Assembly: GCF_000165425.1 (NCBI RefSeq)
Contig: NW_001799288.1
Location: 207,584 to 271,583 of the forward strand
DNA from: Paramecium tetraurelia
Lineage: Eukaryota > Ciliophora > Oligohymenophorea > Peniculida > Parameciidae
Direction: 5' to 3'
DNA length: 64,000 nt
The notes under the pieces are model-generated. The model had not been told where the DNA came from. It searched no databases and saw only the letters and a list, made by a program, of their open reading frames with translations. Numbering within the stretch: position 1 is the stretch's first letter; each line of letters begins with the position of its first letter. The translations under genes and the position numbers were made by a program. Positions 57,164-64,000 of the stretch are shown here, piece after piece.

Positions 57164-58878
57164 ATGAGAAAAAACTAAACCACATTAAAAACAAGACCTG
57201 CCCGAGCCATCTCACAAGTAGTTATATTGTCATTCTCATAGGCCAAAGATCCAAAAGAATCTTAATTTCCCATCATTGAATAGAAATCAATTAAACCTTC
57301 TTCCGTCATGAGAAGTTCAAAAAAATCATTAGACTTTAATCGTCTCATTAAAAATCCAAAATTAAATGATAGCAAGTTAGAGGAGGCTTTGGAAGCAGAT
57401 TTGGGTTTAAAACGAATGGAAATAAAAGATGTCAAGCCTTTAAAGAATTCCCCTCAAAAACCTAATTTACAATTGTCATCAGAAAGTAGTTAAGCTGAAG
57501 GAGAACAGCGAGCATCCACTCCACCCAGAAAAAATCGCAAGGAAGGACAAGATTTTAATGTCAGGTCTGAATGTAATAAGATCATTTAACTTAAGCTTTC
57601 GCAACCTTAGAACCTATGCATCACGCTGAGGAAACATTAGCAGAAAATCTTAGAATCCTTATTAAAATTTATGAAATCATGTATTCCCTCTTGAATTCAA
57701 TGAAAAAAGTAAGAGTTTGAAACTAATAAAGTAAGAATACTACTCTAGAACTAATAAATTAAATCAACCAATACATGGAATTGACTGAAGATACTGGATT
57801 TTAATATCTGGAAGAATTACTACAAGAACACGTCAAGTAAATTAGATAAATATTTTTAATTTTACGAGTTGGAGTAATTCTATTTATATTTTAGATTGTT
57901 GTTTTGGTGAATTGTTTTTTTGATCTACATTTCTATTTAAGTAGTATTAGTAATATTAAGAATATATTACTCTACAATATCTAAAATTTAAGTCACCTCT
58001 CTGATATTTTATTAGAAAAACTAAAAGATAAGCCTGAATACCCCCTGTATTTGTAGTTGTATTCCTAATTATAATTTAACATAAACAAGAAAAACAATAT
58101 TTCTAAAAAGCATGAATATTGGACCTACATTAAATAAAATATAGAATTGTTACAAAATCTCTATAAATCACTAACCAAAGGGTAGAGAGACCTCTATTAA
58201 TTTTTAATTATCTTCCTCAGGAGTATATAAAATTATACAATAAAGGAATCATTACGAAATCTACAAGAATTCATTTCATTTTACTTCACAATCTAACAAA
58301 GCTATTAGGGGTTATTGGGAATACCTTTGATTTGTGTAGCTCCTTAGCCCTACCTTCCTTATGCAAACCAGAAAACATATACTCTGGTTTTAGATATGGA
58401 TGAAACTCTAATACATTTTACTGATTAGACAGGACACTTTTTAATTCGTCCTTTTACTCATCAATTCTTATAAGAAATGAGCTAATTTTATGAGTTAGTT
58501 GTATTCACAGCAGGTTTACCAGATTATGCAAATTGGGTTTTAGATCAGGTTGATAAAAACAAGAACATATCATATCGGTTATTTAGACAGCATGCATTGC
58601 AATATTCTAATTAATTTATAAAAGATCTTTCCAGATTGGGAAGAGATCTTTCAAAATGTATAATAGTGGATAATGTTCCTGACAATTTTTAAAATCAACC
58701 TGAAAATGGAATATTCATAAAGACTTGGTACAGCGATTAAAATGATACTGCCTTGGCTGAATTAGGTCCAATTTTGAAATCGATTGTTATGAAAAAAGCT
58801 GAAGATGTTCGTTTGGCCTTGAAGGAAGTAAGGAAAATGTTGACTTAAAGTATTTAACTACCTCCATTGTAGGGGTGA
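57164..58878 (+). CDS. NIF/FCP1-type (HAD) phosphatase with long N-terminus
   Basis: 554 aa as read with introns 57573-57595 (23 nt) and 57709-57735 (27 nt). Two further GT...AG segments, 57218-57241 (24 nt) and 57874-57894 (21 nt), are in frame without stop; removing both gives 539 aa. The C-terminal domain carries the acyl-phosphate motif [14 protein letters not shown] (DXDE[TV]), then [35 protein letters not shown] and [19 protein letters not shown], matching CTD small phosphatase/NIF proteins that dephosphorylate Ser/Thr. A hydrophobic segment [15 protein letters not shown] lies before it. Substrate unknown. Confidence 0.9.
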
Positions 58879-58932
58879 TATATTTTGTAAATACAATTTT
58901 GATTTATATTTATAATTTTATTTAACAGACAC

Positions 58933-60453
58933 ATGCAATAATCAGATTAAGTGGAAGTAGAATATCGAATAGAAATGTTGACAAGTGAATTAGAGAGATC
59001 CTCTTAAACCCTATAATAGAAGAGTATAGAATGTGAAGAATGGAGACTCAAGAGTTTAGGATTAGAGTAAAAGATAAAAGAGCTTCAAGCACATATTGGA
59101 TCTTAAAATCAATAATTTGAAGATCTAGCAGAAAATTTAAAATAAAAAGCAATTGAAGTTGAAGACTTAAGAAGTAAATACAATAGAGTTCAATTCATCA
59201 CAATAAAGGGATACGAGGAGAAGATGGAATAATTGGTAGGAGAAATAGAAAAATTGAATTAACTCTTAATGCAAAAAGCATAGGATTGTGAAAGCAGTAG
59301 GTAGTAAGTGATGACTAAGATTTAAGAATTATAGGAGGAAAGATAGAAATGCTTTCATTTAGATAGCTTTATAAAACAGATTAAATCTGAAAAGTTGGAA
59401 GCACTTCACTTTTTAAATGAAAAGAATAAAGAATTAGAAGAATTGAAGGAACGATTTAGAGAGGCAGATCAATATAGATAAAAGAGCGAGATTCTAGAAA
59501 ATGATATTGAAACAATTAGAGTAAATTATATGAACATTTTTAATTAAAAATTGGAAGAAATTGAATCACTATAGGCTCAAATAGATACATAACGATTAAT
59601 CAATGAAAATACAATTAGAATATCAGAGGAAAAATATGCATAACAAATTTAAATAGAAAGGGTGAATTTACAGAGATAAATTAAGGAGACTGTGGCCACT
59701 TCAATTGTGTAGATGGAAAATTAAGTGGCCACTCTAAACAATCTATTGGAAGCTAAATAAAATGAAATAGATAAATTGAAATTACAGAGACACAATATAG
59801 AAACAGAGAAAATGAATTCTATGCTTATTGATAAGAACATCAAAATGTAAGATTAGTAAATTAAATTGCAATAATTAGAAAGATAACTCTACGAGAAGAC
59901 TAATACGTTGGATTAATTGACATAATAGATACAAAATGGTTAATTGATTCCAGCAACTTCTTAGAGTTTATTAGAAAGATCATATAAATAATTGCAAGAT
60001 GATATGCATAAATAAAACATAGAAATGACTATGTTACATTAAAGATGTTTGGAATTATAAGAGGATGTGCAAAAGAAGGCAAATATGAAAGCTAATTATG
60101 AGGGATAGATTAATACATTATTGATTGAAATAGCTAATTTAAAGAGGGATGTATACAATAAATCACGAATTAATTCCTAACATAGTGAAAATTAAAGATT
60201 GATATAAATTGAGAATGAGAAGAGAGCAATTAAATAAAAATATGAACAAGAATTGAAAATAGCAGAAGATAAAATTAAATATTTGCTGAGTATTGTAGAT
60301 CAGAGAGTCTTAGAGTAATAACTATAATACAGAGGATCCTTAAATCCCAATCCTGTATTACAGTAAATAATTGAAGAAAGTTCAAGTAGAATTGCTTAGA
60401 GTAACATTTACTTTCATGAAGATTCAGATGTCTTAAATGATGAAGTTCGTTGA
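58933..60453 (+). CDS. Long continuous coiled-coil protein
   Basis: 506 aa, single exon. Nearly the whole protein is heptad-repeat coiled coil, from EVEYRIEMLTSELERSSQTL to about residue 460 (KQKYEQELKIAEDKIKYLLS). Many positions are Gln. The ends are non-coil; the last 40 residues (QYRGSLNPNPVLQ onward) are acidic/Ser-rich. It resembles rod-type cytoskeletal or ciliary proteins, but coiled coils alone do not identify a family. It converges with Nop58, with 13 bp between stop codons. Confidence 0.75.
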
Positions 60454-60466
60454 TTAATATGTACTT

Positions 60467-61954
60467 TCATTATTATTTCACCTTTTTCTGTTAAGTTCTT
60501 TATACAATTTCTTGGGTAGCTTGTCTTTTGTCTTCCCCCTTTTGAAATTTTTGCATCCAACCAGCACCTTATGGTTAAAAATCAGCCTCTTCTTGATATT
60601 ATGTTTGAGATTATATGGGTTTAGCTTTTCCTCTTTAAGGGGCTTTCACATCTCTATAGTTAACTCCCTCTTCCAATTGATGAACTCTTTTCTCTAAGAA
60701 TGATTTATTAGTAATTCCGAATTCAGCATCTTATCCCTCTCCTATAATAATTGAATTACTTATTAATACCTAAAGCATCATATCTAATACATAAGGCTGT
60801 TTTTGCAGCTAATGTTCTAGAGACCTTTCCTTTCAATTTAGCAGGAGCACTTCCTACTAAACTAGCTTAGAAGATCAAACCATATTTAGGAGTATTATGC
60901 TTAGTTCTAATAGCCTTAAATAATGCTTTTTCAGCTCCCAAAATTTAAACTGTAGAAGCTGGATATTTTGCTAAGTTTACGAGTGAGCCTGCATGTGAAA
61001 TCAATCGAGCACCTACTAATTCACCTACCATTGTAGTGAGATTAGGAGCAATAGCTTGCATTCTATTCTTTAGATATTCAGATAATTAAGATCTATAATC
61101 AGTTAGTTCAATGACTTGATCCGCAAGACATAGAATGAATTTTTCATCCTCTACTGTGATTTCTGTACCAAATGATACTTCCGCTGCTTATTTAACATCT
61201 GCTTCCAGATTGTCAGGTAAAATACCAGAGAGATCTGTAGAACTGGTCTTTATTCTCATTCCAATGGCTTTGACTACTTTCGCATATATTAAATTGTCTG
61301 TTATGATTTTGCCAAGTTCTGGAAAATGCCATCCAAACCATTCTCTCAATCTCATCATATAGTTATTAATTTCTTTGTCCAAATCATCAAGCAAAGCAAT
61401 TGCTTAGATAATCATGGTATCAACTTTCTCAGTAGAGAACTTGAGTTTATATCTCGATAATCCATGTGCTAAACCAAGAGTCATATTCTTAAGTTCTGAT
61501 TCACTCAGTCCTTCGATTAGGTTAGTTAATTAGGATCTAATTCCTCTGAATAACTGCTCAGTCACAGGAGTTTGGATGCAACTTAATCCTAATTATTCTT
61601 GAAGTTATTTGGCCAGTTTTTTGTCTTGGACTGTTGTTTAATAAATTGACTGTACCTGCTATTTAATCCTGTATTTCTTGCGAGATTACATTCTTCTCCA
61701 GGAATTTACTGAGTTTCTTTGGGATTTTTCCATTGATCAACTTGCTGGTAGCCACGAGAGCTTCTTAGGTATCTTTGAATTATTGGAAAGCAAAAGGTGT
61801 GACCCTGGTTAATGTATCTATGGAATGCTTACAATTTTTTAGCTTGCTTTTCATTCTACAAATAATCATAGATGTTGTCTATTTTATTGAGGGCCTTGGT
61901 ATTAGCAACTTGGAATAGGGCGAATCCAGCTGGAGTCTCTATTAATATTAACAT
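60467..61954 (-). CDS. Nop58/Nop5, box C/D snoRNP core protein
   Basis: 468 aa, four exons; introns 61805-61832, 61631-61655 and 60742-60769. Core protein of box C/D snoRNPs, which guide rRNA 2'-O-methylation in the nucleolus. N-terminal NOP5[62 protein letters not shown]. Then the NOSIC and Nop domain: [87 protein letters not shown]. The usual Lys-rich KKE/D tail is replaced by a shorter Gln/Lys tail. It diverges from dynein with 42 bp between starts. Confidence 0.97.
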
Positions 61955-61996
61955 ATTTAAATATTTATAAATCGGTGTCCATATATTAATTATTTA

Positions 61997-64000
61997 TTAT
62001 GGATAGTGACAATAATAAACGTTTCAATTTTGAACAACTTTCACAAGGGTAGCTCAAAGGACGGCTTTATAAAAACATTAATCGTTATGATCCTAATGAA
62101 CGAAAACTCACTTAATAGCTCTCGGTAATCTCCTTGCCTTCTTTGGTGCCTAAGGTTTCTAAGTAAAGATTAGAGCCCACAACCTAAACTCACTCAGCCT
62201 TAGGGGAACCATACAGAATGGCAAATTTTTCTTTGATCGCTGAGGACATCAATCTACAAAAAGTAAATGATGATTTAATAAATAAAGACCTTAGAAGTGA
62301 CATTCTAATACAAGATCAGCTCAAGAAACCCAAGAATTTATCGCCACTTGGTCATAGATTATTAAGCGATCACGGAATGAGCATTTTAGAGGATGTACAA
62401 AACCCTAATTCGACCATTAATGATTCTATCATCGGATTGCTGTAACAACCTGAAAAAAAGAAGGAGACCCAGATGATTAAGAAGGCACTCAGAAAACCTA
62501 AGAAGAAACAGCAATAGTAATCCTACTTGTCACCTATGGATTTTATTTATTTGATAAGAACTGATCCAGAAATGGCAGATGAGTTCTGTTATTTAAATAA
62601 AAGAGATCATGCCTATGATTATTAAATAGTGGAATTCGAAGATAGAAACCCAAAGGAATACATGACTATTAGTGCAAGGGGAATCACATATTTCCAAAAT
62701 GATGAGATTACATTTTTAACAATTGAAGAGTGGCAAAGAGAAGCTAAATTATATTAAGATCTTTAGAAAATAGATTTTTTTAGAAAATACAAATTATGGA
62801 AGAACTTCTTCTTGTGGAAGAGATTAATGAGGAAGAACATTCTTGCCAAAAACCAGGATCTAATGATTTCTAACATGTTCTCAACTGACAAACAATTAAG
62901 AATCACATTATTAGAAGTTCGTAGGATATGTTAATAAATGGCATAAGACATAAGATTCTTAGATACTTCAACTACAGTTCCTTAGACCCATGAAAATTTT
63001 AAATAGTTGTAAGATAAACACTTAATGTCAATCATGGATATCAAATTTGATGCATATGAACAATAGATTAAATAAATAATAGTAGAATGCTGTTAGAAAT
63101 CGTTAGTCAATTTTAAGGAAATTCATCGTATTCCACTTCATGAAGATGATAATGAAGAGAGAGCACCATTATTAGTTGGAGATGAATCAGGAAAAGACAT
63201 GCCATACACAACTGAAGCCACAATAAGAACTCATTATAAAAGATTAAGAAAGTTTGTGAAATATGTGGATTACATTATCATAGATGCTAAATTATAGATG
63301 ATGCAAAATTCAGTGGAACACATTGTTAAATAGATTCGTGATTTCAACGAATAATATAAGGAGAGTTCAGGAGTGAAAAGGAAAGGATATTATGGTAAAG
63401 GCTAACCCTAATGTTGGATCATTATTGAGGCAGTTGGAAAATAGGAAGATATCGTTTTTAATCCAGTTAGAGAATAATTATTCAGAATATTTGAAAGTGT
63501 TGTTACCAATAGTGTTATTCGTATCACAACCAGACATAGAGAAATGCTGTCTATGCCAGAATTATAATAGTATATTCAAGATGAAAGCAATCAACAATCA
63601 GAAAAAGTGGATGTCAAGGCAATTATAAATGGAAGCGAGAATTTCCAAATTTTATGTGGCCAAATGAGGAAAGAATTGGAGATTGCATTTGATTATTTAG
63701 AACAATATGCTGAAAAATTGAAACCATTCATGAAATGGTATGTTGAGAATACAGGAGTCAATATTGAAAAGTAGTTTGCTGATAAGGAAGTTGAAGAATA
63801 TAGAAATGCCATTAATTAGTATAAGGATCAAGATCAATAATTTTAAGATATAGAACCTACATAAGAGATTGGTATGATATTATTTGATAATCAAAAATTG
63901 AAAGCCAAGATTAAATCCAGTGCTATGAATTGCATTTAGGAATTATAGAAATTTATCCCTGAATATATTTACAAGAAAGCAGTAATCTTTACACAAAAAA
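61997..64000 (+). CDS. Axonemal dynein heavy chain, N-terminal tail (cut by window end)
   Basis: 668 codons of open frame to the window end with no TGA and no intron needed. This is the dynein tail, not yet the motor. Dynein-type signatures: YMTISARGITYFQNDEITFL, TIEEWQREAKLYQDLQKI, FRKYKLWKNFFLWKRLMRKN, and GMILFDNQKLKAKIKSSAMN, resembling the tails of single-headed inner-arm heavy chains (DNAH3/6/7/12 group). The N-terminal 200 residues are variable and charged. Isoform assignment needs the motor domain, which lies outside. The full gene should run about 11-12 kb further. Confidence 0.92.

Noticed and set aside
1-64000. Transposons, virus-like elements, CRISPR, tRNA or rRNA genes, telomeric repeats
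   Set aside because: No transposase, reverse transcriptase, capsid-type or integrase-type frames, no regular repeat-spacer array, no cloverleaf with T-loop sequence and no C4A2/C3A3-type runs were seen.

Overview
The window is nuclear DNA from a ciliate that reads TAA and TAG as glutamine and stops only at TGA. The kinesin P-loop (AYGQTGTGKT, near base 1485) has its invariant Gln written TAA, and dozens of frames of 150-950 codons open only under this code. The DNA is about 70% A+T, genes are packed tightly on both strands, and introns are tiny (about 76 inferred, nearly all 20-31 nt, GT...AG, mostly GTA...TAG). Together these point to Paramecium or a close relative, macronuclear chromosome type. 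The species itself is inference. Exon chains were built by hand; in every multi-exon gene the summed exon length is divisible by three, which supports them.

Layout. 0-10 kb: kinesin motor; secreted protein; large coiled-coil protein; a decayed Miro GTPase gene; a FIG4/SAC phosphoinositide phosphatase; a small lipid-anchored protein. 10.2-11.4 kb is gene-poor. 11.4-17.3 kb: a tandem trio of paralogues of an unrecognised family. 17.4-28.2 kb: old yellow enzyme; a ubiquitin E2-like fragment; an unknown protein; an aspartic-protease-fold protein without the catalytic set; a granulin-like peptide; a hybrid histidine kinase; a uridine-kinase-like protein; small unknowns. 28.2-39 kb: SAPS phosphatase regulator; MPP/core-I-like mitochondrial protein; casein kinase 1-like kinase; NAC alpha; unknown multi-exon genes; degraded patches. 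39-46 kb: cyclic-nucleotide-type K+ channel; small membrane protein; second CK1-like kinase; low-complexity protein. 46-55 kb: TFIIB-like protein without zinc ribbon; ENO4-like pseudoenolase with an RIIa/DPY30-type N-terminus; STPGR (PG-rich repeat) protein; NDUFA6-like complex I subunit; E/K/Q coiled coil. 55-64 kb: three coiled-coil proteins, an NIF/FCP1-type phosphatase, Nop58, and the start of an axonemal dynein heavy chain cut by the window edge.

These genes are not an operon or a single pathway. Several themes recur: ciliary and cytoskeletal proteins (kinesin, dynein, STPGR, pseudoenolase, coiled coils), signalling (histidine kinase, two CK1-like kinases, SAPS, ion channel, FIG4), and mitochondrial proteins (MPP-like, NDUFA6-like). 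Divergent start codons can be only 8, 19 or 42 bp apart. No transposon, virus-like element, CRISPR array, tRNA, rRNA or telomere was recognised. The most unusual items are the tandem trio, the two degenerate enzymes (aspartic protease fold, enolase fold), and the Miro relic.
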